Numbered from the stretch's first letter, positions 44,328 to 55,480 are shown. The stretch: DNA of 64,000 nucleotides from Pomphorhynchus laevis (GCA_012934845.2 WNNJ02002737.1:1-64000), one strand, 5' to 3'. Numbers and translations: made by a program. The notes: generated by a model from the sequence alone, not told the origin.

Positions 44328-46778
44328 TCAAATCCATGGGGATCTGAGCCCCCAACCAATCCAACACGCCGCTTTCCGATTGAACCACCCGGGGTCTCTC
44401 ACCCCCCGAAGTATCCAATCGGTGCGGACGATACTGGGTAAACGAGAGACGAGGAGCTTAAGAAACCTTAGCCTTTGTTCTGGGGGACGTCCTCTTGAGA
44501 AGAAGACTAATCCCGAGATAGCCCAGGTACCCCAAAGGCGTACCTGGGTTTTCCCATTCAACGACAGATGCTGAGCCCGTTTCAGAGCCCACCTAGCTCT
44601 CTTCAGGATACGTTTGAGTCTATCCAGGTCGGCTTTCGCCGACCAGTTCACCGAAACGGTGAACCCCAGGTATTTTACTCGACTTGTGAAGGAAGGGAGT
44701 GGTTCAGAGGCAAATATGGAGGAAAGCGCCGAGAGTGCTAGTCTCTTAAGTTTTTTCTTCGTCGCAGGAGAGCCATGAAAAACTACCACCTGCGATTTTG
44801 CGGAGTTTAAAATAAGATTGGATTGGGGTAGCTGGTCTTTTAATCTTGAAAAGAAACGGCTGATGTCAGAGACTAAATCTTTACACCTGCGTTCAGAGAA
44901 CAGAGCTGTGGTGTCATCAGCGTACACCACTAGACGTTGTTCACGTTTAAATATTTTAAATAGAATAATTGAGGCAGCAAGATATAAGATTGGAGAAAGT
45001 GGTGAACCTTGAGGCACACCCGTAATAGGGTAGAACTGACGCGCATCAGGGTCGTCCTCATAATAAAATCGCTTGGTGTACAACAGTATCTCCACCCTGT
45101 TAACGATTCTCGCAGGCAACCCGAGGGACCTGAGAGAAGAGATAACAAATGGAATGGAGATGCGATCAAATGCAGCGGAAAAATCAAGGAAAACAGCCAC
45201 AGCTAGCTGATGACTGTTCTCCTGACAAAACCGATGCACTTCACCAACTGCTGAATGGACCGAGCGACCTTTGACAAACCCATGGAATCCAGGTGGGATT
45301 AAATTTCGCCTAATCAAATGATCGCGGATTCTACGCGCAAGCGCTTTTTCGTAGATCGAGACGAGGGAATTTTGAATCGAAATGGGCCGCAGATCTTTAG
45401 GACAAGAGACCGGATACTTTTTTGGAATAAAAATTCTCTTGCTAATGTTGATGCCGGCCACATCGGATCGGGTGGCTAATAGCATTGTGACGGCCACCTC
45501 CCTTCTTTGATCGGCTGTCAATATCTGACAGACACGAGAAGATAGTGGAGCGACGGATTTGGAAGTGCCCGGAAGAGGCCCCCAGGCGTTGAGAATATCT
45601 GTGACAGATAAGTCTCTACTCCTGAAGTCTCCCCAGGGCGGGATTGGTTGCGGTGATTGTGTGGCTCCATAATTGTGTAAGGATAGTGACTCCGCTAAAA
45701 CTTTATCAAGGCCTATACTACCGATCCAGCCCAAGGCCCTATCCTTCCAACAAACAAACTTCTCCTTCTTGAATATCTTCCAAAAGGAAGACTGAGAAGG
45801 GTTCAAACGAGCAATATTCGTCCTATCCCTACTCAGCTGGAACCTATGTCTAGTGCTCCAGTATTCCTTCGAGAGGGTTTGTCTGGCGGAAGCAGAGAGA
45901 TTAGGAAGGTTCAACAATTTAGCTAGGACCTTGAGTTTTGTCGGAGTGGGATTGTATAAGCGACCTTTATAGGTAGTCGATAAAATCGCGGTAGCTTGCG
46001 AAGAGAGGTAGGAATTAAATTTGGATAAACTCTCATTACCAATTCGGGGGAAGCGTTGGATAGCTGCCTGGAAGAAAGCCACTCTGATCGGGTCAAAGTG
46101 GAATCTTCTACGAAGCAGTGTATCCTCTTCTAACCGCCAACGAATTAGATCATGAGAGGTGGACAGATGTTGTCGCGACTGCTCCGTACAGAAGGGTTTT
46201 AGCAACCACTTCTCATGGATCAGTAATAAGTCGAGGAGTGAATTCGTTGATATGCAATGAAAGGTGGGTGAGGGTGGTTTATGAATAAGATAACCGTTCC
46301 TGGCTCTGCGGAGTGCTGCATTAATCCAACGACCAGTTCTGTCGTTAAAGTCACCTAGTACCATGTCGTAGCCGCCATCAATTATACCATCCAGTAGAGC
46401 ACGGTTCTTGTGGACCTCCCCTGGACGGATGTAGACATTGGCTAGACTGAGGCGTTTACCGTTCTTAACGAGTGAAACTACCAAACAAGACAGGGCTGAA
46501 CAAGAGTAATTTAGCAGGAGGGAAGATCTTAGGGAGCACTTAACTAAGGTCAAGAGTCCTTGAGATGAAGAGGAGTGAGGTGGGGTTATGTACGGAGTAT
46601 AGTGTGAACAAATTTGCTTTGGGATAAATCGAGTAATGTCCTGGGGGAGACGAATAGACCGCGTCTCCTGAAGGACTATAACATCTGCGTCTCTTCCAGA
46701 TAAAAGTCTAAGGGCAGAAGCACCTCCCGAATTCCACTGAAGAATATTCAGTGAAAAAGGCTCGGGTTTACTCACCAT
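44328..46778 (-). CDS. LINE ORF2: AP endonuclease plus reverse transcriptase, 816 aa
   Basis: Residues ~1-220 are an apurinic-type endonuclease: LQWNSGG at the start, VIVLQETR (catalytic Glu), LANVYIRPG, LGDFNDR (Asp/Asn), and TSHDLIRW at the end. Residues ~430-700 are the RT: LRPISIQNSLVSIYEKAL, PPGFHGFVKGRS, AVFLDFSAAFDRI, TGVPQGSPLSPILY and the catalytic VVYADDTTALF. The C-terminal ~120 residues hold a Trp-rich basic tail with no RNase H. All catalytic motifs are intact. The ATG lies inside the last codons of ORF1 (11-bp overlap ATGGTGAGTAA), suggesting translation by termination-reinitiation. 816 aa is somewhat short for Jockey/I ORF2s. Confidence 0.95.
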   Translation of the reverse strand: MVSKPEPFSLNILQWNSGGASALRLLSGRDADVIVLQETRSIRLPQDITRFIPKQICSHYTPYITPPHSSSSQGLLTLVKCSLRSSLLLNYSCSALSCLVVSLVKNGKRLSLANVYIRPGEVHKNRALLDGIIDGGYDMVLGDFNDRTGRWINAALRRARNGYLIHKPPSPTFHCISTNSLLDLLLIHEKWLLKPFCTEQSRQHLSTSHDLIRWRLEEDTLLRRRFHFDPIRVAFFQAAIQRFPRIGNESLSKFNSYLSSQATAILSTTYKGRLYNPTPTKLKVLAKLLNLPNLSASARQTLSKEYWSTRHRFQLSRDRTNIARLNPSQSSFWKIFKKEKFVCWKDRALGWIGSIGLDKVLAESLSLHNYGATQSPQPIPPWGDFRSRDLSVTDILNAWGPLPGTSKSVAPLSSRVCQILTADQRREVAVTMLLATRSDVAGINISKRIFIPKKYPVSCPKDLRPISIQNSLVSIYEKALARRIRDHLIRRNLIPPGFHGFVKGRSVHSAVGEVHRFCQENSHQLAVAVFLDFSAAFDRISIPFVISSLRSLGLPARIVNRVEILLYTKRFYYEDDPDARQFYPITGVPQGSPLSPILYLAASIILFKIFKREQRLVVYADDTTALFSERRCKDLVSDISRFFSRLKDQLPQSNLILNSAKSQVVVFHGSPATKKKLKRLALSALSSIFASEPLPSFTSRVKYLGFTVSVNWSAKADLDRLKRILKRARWALKRAQHLSLNGKTQVRLWGTWAISGLVFFSRGRPPEQRLRFLKLLVSRLPSIVRTDWILRGVRDPGWFNRKAACWIGWGLRSPWI

Positions 46779-48000
46779 TGTGGTAGATCAGTTGGACGGG
46801 AGCAGCCAACCTAGACAGAACTAGGTGCAAGAGGGTCACCCCCTTGCCACTAGACCCATCCGAGGCCGGAGCCCCCTGGGCAATATCTTCATTTCCCCTC
46901 GTTGTATTCTTTTCCTTCAGCAGTCGCCCGACCTTCAGTGGTGGGACTTTCGGAGCGGAGGCGCCGCGTTTTTTGCTGGACTGCAATACTGAGGCCACCG
47001 GTTCTGGGGCCGCACCCAAGAGAGATGAAACTAACTGTTTGATCATAAGCTCCATGGAGGCAATAGTTTCGGTTTTATTCTTGTTTATAATCCTCATCAG
47101 ATCAGCATCAGACATTCTACCATCCACGATGACAGGACCTTTTGCTGCATCCACGAAGGAGGATTTCGGTTGATAGGGAGTGACAAAACTCTTTTTGTAA
47201 TCTTTAAACACCTGGCACCTTCTTGACCAGGCGGGGTGTGCTCCCTTGCAATTCGAGCAGACTGGGGGAGCAGCACATTTTTCCCCCAATAGCAAATGAT
47301 GACAGGACTCATTACCACAAACCCCACAGTGAGGTGTGGCAGAACATGTAGATTTCCAGTGGCCCCACTTGTGACAACCCCCGCAATGAGGGTAAGTGAG
47401 GTTGTCCTGTTCAACCAGCTGGAAGGAAAGGTTGTACCCTAGGAACGGGTTACTTCTACTATTTGCCAGAAACTGTGCTTTGTTCAATTCAGCGGAGCAG
47501 AAAGCGATAGGGAGGTCCGAACCATCCCTTCCCTTTAGTTGTCTTAAATTCGTTAAATCATATCTTTCCTGAATCAGTTTAAGATCTTCCTCCTCCATCT
47601 GAGGAGGGAAGTTAGAAATTTTAATAGTTGCCAAGATTGGCTTCAAAGTAATTGTCCCAATATCCTTCATATGAGCCCCAAAGTACTCGTTAAATTCTTT
47701 TAAAATGTCGTGGCTCGTGAAAGATACTCTTAGAGAGTTATCAAGTACTTTAACCGAGTTAAATATAATGCGATTGTTACGTTTCATTGCAAATTCCCGA
47801 AGAAATGTCTTGAAAAGGCAATGCTTTTCTATCGGTTTGATTGCCGTGATTATCGCGAGATTTACTAATTTAGGTACTGGAGGGAGTAACCCCTCTTCAT
47901 TTTGAGAATCACAAACGTAACTTACTTTGTTTTGCTTGTTAAAAGATGAAATTGTACCTGAAAATGTTGAATTCCCTTCGAAATTGGAGGAATTTTGCAT
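46768..48000 (-). CDS. LINE ORF1: gag-like RNA-binding protein with zinc knuckles, 410 aa
   Basis: A central domain around residues 50-190 includes TLKPILATIKISNFPPQ and FLGYNLSFQLVEQDN, typical of the esterase-free, RRM-like gag of Jockey/I elements. Three Cys/His knuckles follow (~205-265): CGGCHKWGHWKSTC is a classic CX2CX4HX4C, then CGVCGNESCHH and CSNCKGAHPAWSRRC. The C terminus is Lys/Pro/Ala-rich. Intact. It would coat element RNA. Confidence 0.92.
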   Translation of the reverse strand: MQNSSNFEGNSTFSGTISSFNKQNKVSYVCDSQNEEGLLPPVPKLVNLAIITAIKPIEKHCLFKTFLREFAMKRNNRIIFNSVKVLDNSLRVSFTSHDILKEFNEYFGAHMKDIGTITLKPILATIKISNFPPQMEEEDLKLIQERYDLTNLRQLKGRDGSDLPIAFCSAELNKAQFLANSRSNPFLGYNLSFQLVEQDNLTYPHCGGCHKWGHWKSTCSATPHCGVCGNESCHHLLLGEKCAAPPVCSNCKGAHPAWSRRCQVFKDYKKSFVTPYQPKSSFVDAAKGPVIVDGRMSDADLMRIINKNKTETIASMELMIKQLVSSLLGAAPEPVASVLQSSKKRGASAPKVPPLKVGRLLKEKNTTRGNEDIAQGAPASDGSSGKGVTLLHLVLSRLAAPVQLIYHNGE

Positions 48001-48080
48001 CGTTTTTGTGCCTTGTAACTCTGATTATTTTAGGAGTTAATGAACTAAACTAGGAATTGTTATTTTAGGAGTTAATGAAC

Positions 48081-48092
48081 CAAACTAAACTA
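48081..48092. repeat. Target-site duplication, 5' side of the LINE
   Basis: CAAACTAAACTA, the partner of 44183-44194. Confidence 0.8.
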
Positions 48093-48240
48093 GGAATTGA
48101 CTAATAAATAACAGACAATGTATCAGAATTAGAATTAGAGGTCATCAGGAGTAACGGCTATATTACCAGGGTTCAGCACCTTTTTCTCAACCTAGCATAG
48201 TAGTGGGGCCAAATACATGCTAATGATGTATTTTTTTCAA
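48092..48240 (-). mobile_element. PLE 3'-tail copy truncated by the LINE
   Basis: Begins at GAATTGACTAATAAATAACA and continues through GGTCATCAGGAGTAACGGC to TACATGCTAATGATGTATTT. Confidence 0.75.
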
Positions 48241-49600
48241 TGATCGCGCGACTCCTAATTCGGCAAACCCATCCGTATGCAATACCGATCTACACGAATC
48301 CATTGTGCTAACAAGCATATACGATACTGTTGTGTCTCACCCTATTATGATTAACGGAAACCACGATGGACAAACCACGATGGACAAACCACGATGGACA
48401 AACCACGATGGAAACAGCGATCAGTCTAGAGTTACATGCGATGTAGTCTCTTAAACAGAATTCGAAAGAGAGCAGCTGCAGAACAATCAACGTATTGACT
48501 TAGATGGTAACGAATCCACTGAGTTTCCCGAACTTCTAACGATGGATAGGAAGAAGAAAGATGTGTTATAAGATAAAGTTTTTATACTGTTGTACAATTG
48601 TTATTGTCTATTTTTTAATAATTTTTTAAATACCATCTGTTTAAAATAAATATTGATATGAGGGAATACTGGCCAAGGTACTAGCAAATCTTGGGAAAAG
48701 AAAATAAAGTTATCAGTTTTATTAAACCACGGGTATAGTTTAATTTGTTCATATAATAGTACATACGTAGATGATTATCATTTAGAACATAAATCAGATC
48801 AGCTAACTGAGTCGACTTATTTAATATTTTTATAAATTAAAAATAATGATAAATAATTATAAAAATTAAATAATAAATAGAAACCATAAGCGAGTAAACC
48901 CCGCATCCGAAAATCAATCTAATATGCGTCATCATTCACCAGAGCTATCAGATACAGAAGATACAACATGAATTAACGGGGACGCCGATGACAAGATTTT
49001 CGGCGACGATCGCGCGCTTCCTACTTCGGCAAGCCCATCCGTATGCGATACCGATCTATACGAATCCATTGTGCTACCAAACCGATAGGATACATCCGGA
49101 TCTCACTCTAATGGGATCAACGGAAACCACGATGGAAACAGCGATCAGTCTTAAGTTACATGCGATGCAATCTCTTAAACAGAACCCGAAAGGAGCGCAG
49201 CTGCAGTGAGTCAACGTATGAACTCAGATGGTAACGAATCCACTGAGTTTAACTAACTCTTAACGATGGATAAGAAGAAAGATATGTTACAAGATAAAGT
49301 TTTTATACTGTTGTACAATTGTTATTGTCTATTTTTTAAATACCATCTGTTTAAAATAAATATTGATATGAGGGAATACTGGCCAAGGTACTAGCAAATC
49401 TTGGGAAAAGAAAATAAAGTTATCAGTTTTATTAAACCACGGGTATAGTTTAATTTGTTCATATAATAGTACATACGTAGATGATTATCATTTAGAACAT
49501 AAATCAGATCAGCTAACTGAGTCGACTTATTTAATATTTTTATAAATTAAAAATAATGATAAATAATTATAAAAATTAAATAATAAATAATTATTAATAA
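48241..49600. repeat. Tandem segmental duplication, ~700 bp units
   Basis: Unit 1 (about 48241-48885) and unit 2 (about 48995-49600) share GATCGCGCG, CCCATCCGTATGC, ACGATGGAAACAGCGATCAG, and an almost identical block from AAAGTTTTTATACTGTTGTA to the PLE tail. Unit 1 has four copies of AACCACGATGGACAA at 48358-48415 where unit 2 has one. One frame of unit 2 is Ser/Asp-rich (HHSPELSDTEDTT, GDADDKIFGDDRALP) but broken, probably decayed coding DNA. Confidence 0.85.
48358..48415. repeat. 15-bp minisatellite, 4 units
   Basis: AACCACGATGGACAA repeated head to tail, expanded relative to the single unit in the duplicate at about 49126. Confidence 0.92.
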
Positions 49601-50195
49601 TTATTAAACAATAAATAATTTTATATAAGATTTTATATAATTTATATCGAGTAATTTATATTATAAATAAAATTTATAAATGTAATTATAAATTATAAAT
49701 GTAATTATAAATGTAATTTATTTATAAATGAATATCAATGAATATAAATTAATAAATTCATTTATGAATTTAATTATAATAATTAAATTAATGATTTTAT
49801 TATAATGTAATTATAATAAAAATGTAATTTATATTATAAAAGTATAATTCATACTATACCAATGGTCTTCAGCTCAATAATAAAATCATTAATCATTAAT
49901 CATTAATCAATAATAAATAATTATCTTATCTGTTATATTCTTGGACGGTCTAGAAATTATCGAAATGCACGAAAATAATGTCAAACGAGTAATATGATTA
50001 AATCATCGCCCAATTAAATCTATTATACGTGAACAAATTATAATAAAAATGTAATTTATATTATAAAAGTATTATTTATATTATACAAATAGTCTTCAGC
50101 TCAATAATAAAAAATGTGCTTCCATGTGTATCTCTCGATCGAAACATAATCAACATAGAGTTTACAACCTTAAATAGATATAATTTTTAATAATT
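49601..50195. other. AT-rich DNA with short internal duplications
   Basis: TAATTTATATTATAAAAGTA followed by GTCTTCAGCTCAATAATAAA occurs twice (about 49820-49885 and 50050-50112). No gene. Confidence 0.6.
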
Positions 50196-50199
50196 TAAT

Positions 50200-50525
50200 C
50201 TGCTAACTGAGTCTACGTATTTAATATAATTACAAAATAAATAAAACATAATAATGTTAAATCAAAATTTAATAATAAAATAATAAAATAAATAATTGTT
50301 TTAAGATTTTATATAATTTAAATCAAGTTAAAATAAAAAATTGAAATTTAAAATAAAAGTCAATTTTTATGAATTGACTAATAAATAACAGACGTTGTAT
50401 CATAATAAGGATTAGAGGTCATCAAGAGGAACTGCTATGCTATCAGGTTTCAGCCCCTAACTCCTCTACCCAACATAGCATCGGGGTCATATACGTATTA
50501 AGGACGTATTTCCTCTAATGAAATT
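50200..50525 (-). mobile_element. Near-complete PLE 3' tail
   Basis: Runs from CTAACTGAGTCTACG to GGACGTATTTCCTCTAATG and includes both the GGTCATCAAGAGGAACTGC and CAGGTTTCAGCCCC boxes. The best solo copy for a consensus. Confidence 0.82.
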
Positions 50526-50762
50526 TGATAAACTATATTAATAATACATTATATATTCTCAAATCGATTTTAGCTACTTTATTCTGACTGGATTATATAT
50601 TAATATATATAATCTTCAAGATAAAATTTAAAATTGAAATTTACAAAGTCATTATAAATAATTGCTAGAAGATTTTATATAACTTATATCAAGTTCTGCG
50701 GAGCCAAATACATGCTAATGACGTATTACCTCTGATAAAATTGTCGTTGATTTAAAAAAGCG

Positions 50763-50798
50763 TGGTTGATTTAATTGTCGAATTAAATCAACCACGCG
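50763..50798. repeat. Hairpin at the edge of a segmental duplication
   Basis: GCGTGGTTGATTTAATT and its complement are separated by only GTCG. The duplicate at 59762 starts exactly in this loop. Confidence 0.85.
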
Positions 50799-51706
50799 AA
50801 GAGCCTTTGAACATGCATTATCAGTGTTATTTAACTCATAGATCGCAGAACACTATTACACCTACATCTTTGAACTTATTTACATTACAATATGTGTTTT
50901 TAATCATATAGGATTTTCTGTATCACATCCGTTAACTGAGTCTACGTATTTATTAATTATAAATTAAGAATAATGCAAAATAAAATTCAAATAATTAAAC
51001 AATAAGTAACTGTAAATAATAAACAATTGTTTTAAGATTTTTATAATTTAAATCAAGTTAAAATAAAAAATTGAAATTTGAAAAGTCATTTTTATGAATT
51101 GACTAATAAATAACAGTCGTTCTATCAGAATAAGGATTAGAACATGACTTTTGATTAACTTTTATATTTCGATTCATCAGTATTTAATAAGCCATCGGAA
51201 GACTTTGACAGATTATGTGCATTACCTTAATTGCACAAGAAAAAATGCCTGTATCAGTTTAATTAAAATATAGTTATGCCATTTAAATTAATTGTGATGA
51301 TTGTGCAATTAATTATTTAGTCAATTAATTATAATTAATCATGAAAATATTTATTTGTTTCTTATAATTATTATAATCATCCGTAGTTCCTGATTATGAA
51401 AATAGCTTCCATAGAAATATTGAACTGAAGCTATTTTATCGAATAAATTGTCGTTTCTTTGGTTCCATTCTATTGGAATTTATATTAATTATATCAAATT
51501 AAAAATAAAAATTTAAAATAAAAGTTAATTTTTATGAATTGAATAATAAATAACAGACGAAGTATAATAAGAATTAGTGGCCATCAGGAGGAACTGCAAT
51601 GCTATCAGGTTTCGAACCTTATTCCCTGACACTTCTTAGAGGCAGACCGAGTAAACGCTAATGGCATTTTTCCTTTGATGAAATTTGATTATTTAGTGTA
51701 TCTTAT
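50778..51706. repeat. 929-bp segmental duplication, copy 1
   Basis: Almost identical to 59762-60691 (a handful of substitutions by eye, such as TATGCCATT/TATGTCATT). Contains PLE tail pieces at about 50930-51140 and 51485-51725. Confidence 0.95.
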
Positions 51707-51822
51707 TCTAATAAAATATTTCCGTAAGGCGGTAACAGTTGATCAGATCAGAAAATCTTTACAAATCTGAGTTATATAAATCTTTTTATAAGATTTTGAA
51801 TATCTTTTTATATATCAATTCA

Positions 51823-51955
51823 GCTAACTGAGTCTAAGTATTGAATATAATTATATCAAATTAAAAATAAAAAATTGAAATTTAAAATAAACGTCATTTT
51901 TATGAATTGACTAATACATAACAGACGTTGTATCAGAATAAGGATTAGAGGACAC
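51823..51955 (-). mobile_element. PLE 3'-tail fragment
   Basis: CAGCTAACTGAGTCTAAG start, with a deletion in the AT stretch, to ACAGACGTTGTATCAGAATA and GATTAGAGG. Confidence 0.75.
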
Positions 51956-51959
51956 TGTG

Positions 51960-52860
51960 TGTTTAAAGCTTGCAATAATAAAAAACTTTTTTTCATATCA
52001 TGTCTATAAAGCCATCATTAACTAGTATTTTTTGTAAAATTAAAAGTATAAGAATGCGAAACTTGAATTCTATAGACATGCGCAGCATTAGCGTATATTA
52101 AAATAAAGTTTCTGAGTTGAATACATATGAACAAGTAACACCAAGAACCGATAATTCATGAATAGTTCATAAAGCACCGACTCATATTTACCGTATTATC
52201 GCAGTCTTTTGAACACTGTCAAAAAAATACTATTTTTATACTAATTAAATATTGAAATAATAATATTGAAATAATTAAATAATAATGAAATAAGAAAAAC
52301 GTTCGTTTGCATTGCTATTAAACATTAAAGATGACTGATAGATTTATGAACAATGCACATGTGACACATCCCAAATATTGTGTTTTTGCTTATATTTAAT
52401 TATCTCGCAGTGTTAAACCAAAATTGACTTCAAAAACTTCTTGTCAACTCAACGTTAGAATCAAGTTCAAATCCGGTGTAATGGAATTATTTTACAATCT
52501 GGATTGATTCAATTGGCATCTATTGAATTGTTATTAAAATTTTATTGTACCTCTGATATTTAATATTTCAGTAGCAATTAGAGTTCAATGCAATATATAA
52601 AAGAAGAATAAACGTTTTTGCGATAAAGTGAAAATTTAGAAACTAACGCTGCATTAATACGCAAAATATTGTCTAGGTTATAATTATATATTATTGTGAT
52701 ATCATTTAAGCAATTTAATAATAAAGGCTTTCTTATAAAAACATAAATATGCGGTATAAATAAGGATTTCAACAACACAAAACGGAAACAATAAGAGTCA
52801 TATGATACTTAAATGCCAGCAGACTGAAAAGCGTTAAAGTCTTTAGCAGTTTATAAGCAG
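51960..52860. other. Intergenic DNA, no supported gene
   Basis: Frames are short. A 66-codon minus frame at 52578-52778 has no recognisable features. Confidence 0.45.
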
Positions 52861-52862
52861 AT

Positions 52863-52925
52863 TAGTGGGATCCGAGCCCACCAGCATATACCAACTCGCC
52901 GCCCTCCGGCTGAACCAATCAGTTT
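52863..52925 (-). mobile_element. 3'-end scrap of the 44-kb LINE family
   Basis: GGGATCCGAGCCCACC, CGCCG and CTGAACCA match 44335-44395, the end of ORF2. Confidence 0.6.
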
Positions 52926-53444
52926 AAGCAAATTGTGAAATTGTATATACTTTTCTTATATATCAAGTTGCTATGCTTTCATATGGAAAGATTTTCATTG
53001 CGGCGTTATAAAAATTTCGCGTTTTCCGACATGTTCGCATTCAGAGCTAAATAATTCTTAACATAAAAATAAAAAATGTATAAGCATAATTGAGAATAGG
53101 ATCATTCACTGTTTCAGACAACAATAGCTAATACTAGCTATTAAGTCCTAATTAATACACTGATTTTGCTTCTAGTATTTGAAAATACCGATGTTAGTAA
53201 ACTGATTATATATTGGCGTATACTGATTATACATTATTCTGATATGTACTGATATATATAGTTATAAAAATTAGTAAAATTAACTATATTGTAATAATGT
53301 CATACTAAGATTTAAGGCTACCGCGATAAAATGGGTTTTGATAAGGACAAAACGGCAGCATCTGGGATTGCTCGTTTCTATTTAATGAAGCGTTTACTAC
53401 AACGAAATACGCAGAATCCGCTAGAAATATTATTTTTTATTGAA

Positions 53445-53590
53445 TCAGATAACTGAGTCAACATATTTTATAATATTTATAAATTAAAAATAATGCTAAG
53501 TAAAATTTAGATAATTGAAAAATAAATAATTATAAATAATAACAATAAAAGTCAATTTTTATGAATTCACTAATAAATGATATTTTATAA
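53445..53590 (-). mobile_element. PLE 3'-tail fragment
   Basis: CAGATAACTGAGTCAACA through GTCAATTTTTATGAATT. Diverged. Confidence 0.6.
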
Positions 53591-53604
53591 ATACAATATA
53601 TGCT

Positions 53605-54220
53605 GTTATAGTATACAGGCGATACATACATCCTAAGTTCAAATCCGTTCAGCACCAGTGTACAGAATAAGCAGATAATAAGGGTCGAAACGTGAAAAAA
53701 TGTAGGTCTGGGTCAGCAGCTGATGATACTTATCCGAACTGATTAGTGGCGTTCTGCTGTACCAAGAATATGAACAATATCTGTGAGGATAATGTCGTCC
53801 CACAACCACTCACCGATGTAATCAAATTAAATTAAAAACATTCATTGCAAGTGGCAGCATGAAAAACGGTGATCCGGCTATCCGATAAATACATAGGGTA
53901 GGTTTCTAATAGATCGATAGAATATGATCCCTTACCAAAAATAATATACAACAATGTATATCTACACCTCTGGAGCAGCCATCACGTAGATGTAGCGTTG
54001 AATCAATATACAGACGTCCTGGGTTCAAATCCGATCAGCATCAGTGTACGGAGTAAGCAGATAAGGGTAGAAACGTGAAATGTAGATATGGGTGATGATT
54101 CAGCAGCTGATGATACTTACCCGGGCTGATTAGTGGCGTTGTGCTATACCAAGAATATGAACAATACCTGTGAGGATAATGTCGTGCCGCAACCAAGAGA
54201 ATTTCAGCACACCGATGCAA
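53605..54220 (+). repeat. Two tRNA-derived SINE-like repeats in tandem, ~375 bp apart
   Basis: Each has a pol-III B box (GTTCAAATCC at about 53638, GGTTCAAATCC at about 54031) and an upstream A-box-like stretch (TAGCGTTGAATC). Both share the body CAGTGTACxGAxTAAGCAG, CAGCAGCTGATGATACTTA, GATTAGTGGCGTT and GAGGATAATGTCGT. The tail is not A-rich. Non-coding. Confidence 0.6.
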
Positions 54221-54229
54221 TTAAGTTTT

Positions 54230-55480
54230 TATTAAATTTATAGTATTAAGCGGAATATTAGATTCTAACTTACAACAATGTTTGCTGTAACTATGCCTTA
54301 GGTACAATTATATGTATTTATTCCAAATGATAATTACTAAGCAAATTTTCTGAAAAGTCCAAGCAAAGACAACACGTTTTTGAAGAAAGTTTTTTTCTCT
54401 ATTAAAAACTTGCTAATGTAACTAATCATCATTTGTATTAAATATATATGTTTAGATAATTGCACTCGATGTAGAGTCCTAGCAGATAGTTTATTTCGGC
54501 CATGATTGGGCGCTGAATATTTGACTTTAGTTATTTTAGACATGCAAGGTTTATGACTTACCGTAATGCAGTCCGGTATAATTAATTATAATTAATTAAT
54601 TATTAAGTATAATTAATTATTATAATTTTATAATTATAATAATAGTCTCCAATATTTTAGAGACTAATATTTTGGCTTCTCCTTTATCGGTAGTAGATTG
54701 AAAGTTTGATGATCCATCATTTTCAGCTTAGCTTTGAACGCCCACAGACATTGGAAAACCTACTAGCTATGTCTAGAAAGATATACTCCCTTTAGTATGT
54801 AGGATTATAATGCTCAACAGCTAAGAAAGCTTTAACATCATAAAACATGCAAGCACGGCTGGTATAGTTGGGTAAGCGCATTGCAAATAAATTTAAACTT
54901 TTATTTATATTTTATATTTTATTTTAAAAATATGATCGGCACATTGAATTTTACAAATATTAAATTATTTTTGCATTTTTATGCTTACTAATCATCGTGT
55001 AGACTATATGTTATCAGTCTAATTACTTTCAGCGAATTCATGACAGTAAAACGATTACAAAAGCAAGAAAAAATTAATTTATTAACAACATTTTTTTAAA
55101 AAATTGACATTTAATTAAACAAATATTACCAAAAAAAATTTAAACATTTTTTAAACAAATATTTATAATATAATTATAACATAATATATTTATAATTTAT
55201 TATAGAGATTATATTTATTGTATTTTTATAATTAAAAATATAAAAAAACACAATCGTTATACTTAAAAAATCAAATTTTTTTAGATATCATTATTTAATA
55301 TTTAAATTTTTCTATGCATTGAGTAAGACTGGAATTTAAACATTTTCACAGTAAAATAATTTTATTCCAATTAATTACTTGTATTTTGACGTCTGATATG
55401 ACTGATTGAGTAGCAAAGAATAGACTAGTAGCATTGGAACTAATGCTTAAAATGTTACCCTTTAAATACACACCTACACT
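54230..55480. other. AT-rich DNA, one tRNA-like scrap
   Basis: At about 54855-54890 GGCTGGTATAGTTGGGTAAG resembles a tRNA 5' half with A box, possibly a SINE head. A 68-codon minus frame at 54337-54543 is unrecognised. Confidence 0.4.

Larger units (their letters stand above)
44195..48080 (-). mobile_element. Whole-looking two-ORF LINE (I/Jockey/R1-like, APE type), ~3.9 kb
   Basis: Flanked by a 12-bp direct repeat. ORF1 and ORF2 are both open. The 3' UTR (about 130 bp) ends in a (TAA)n tail at about 44195-44211, and the 5' leader is only ~80 bp with a repeated TTTTAGGAGTTAATGAAC. A TAA-type tail is known from I-like elements. Base composition is far more balanced than the AT-rich surroundings, which fits a recent insertion. 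Truncated relatives lie at 1330, 7980, 52863 and 63429. Confidence 0.9.

Noticed and set aside
44380-45206. Several plus-strand frames of 60-65 codons.
   Set aside because: Antisense shadows of the LINE ORF2.
54855-54890. tRNA gene candidate (GGTATAGTTGGGTAAGCGC).
   Set aside because: Only the 5' half with an A box is present, with no B box or acceptor stem. A SINE scrap at best.
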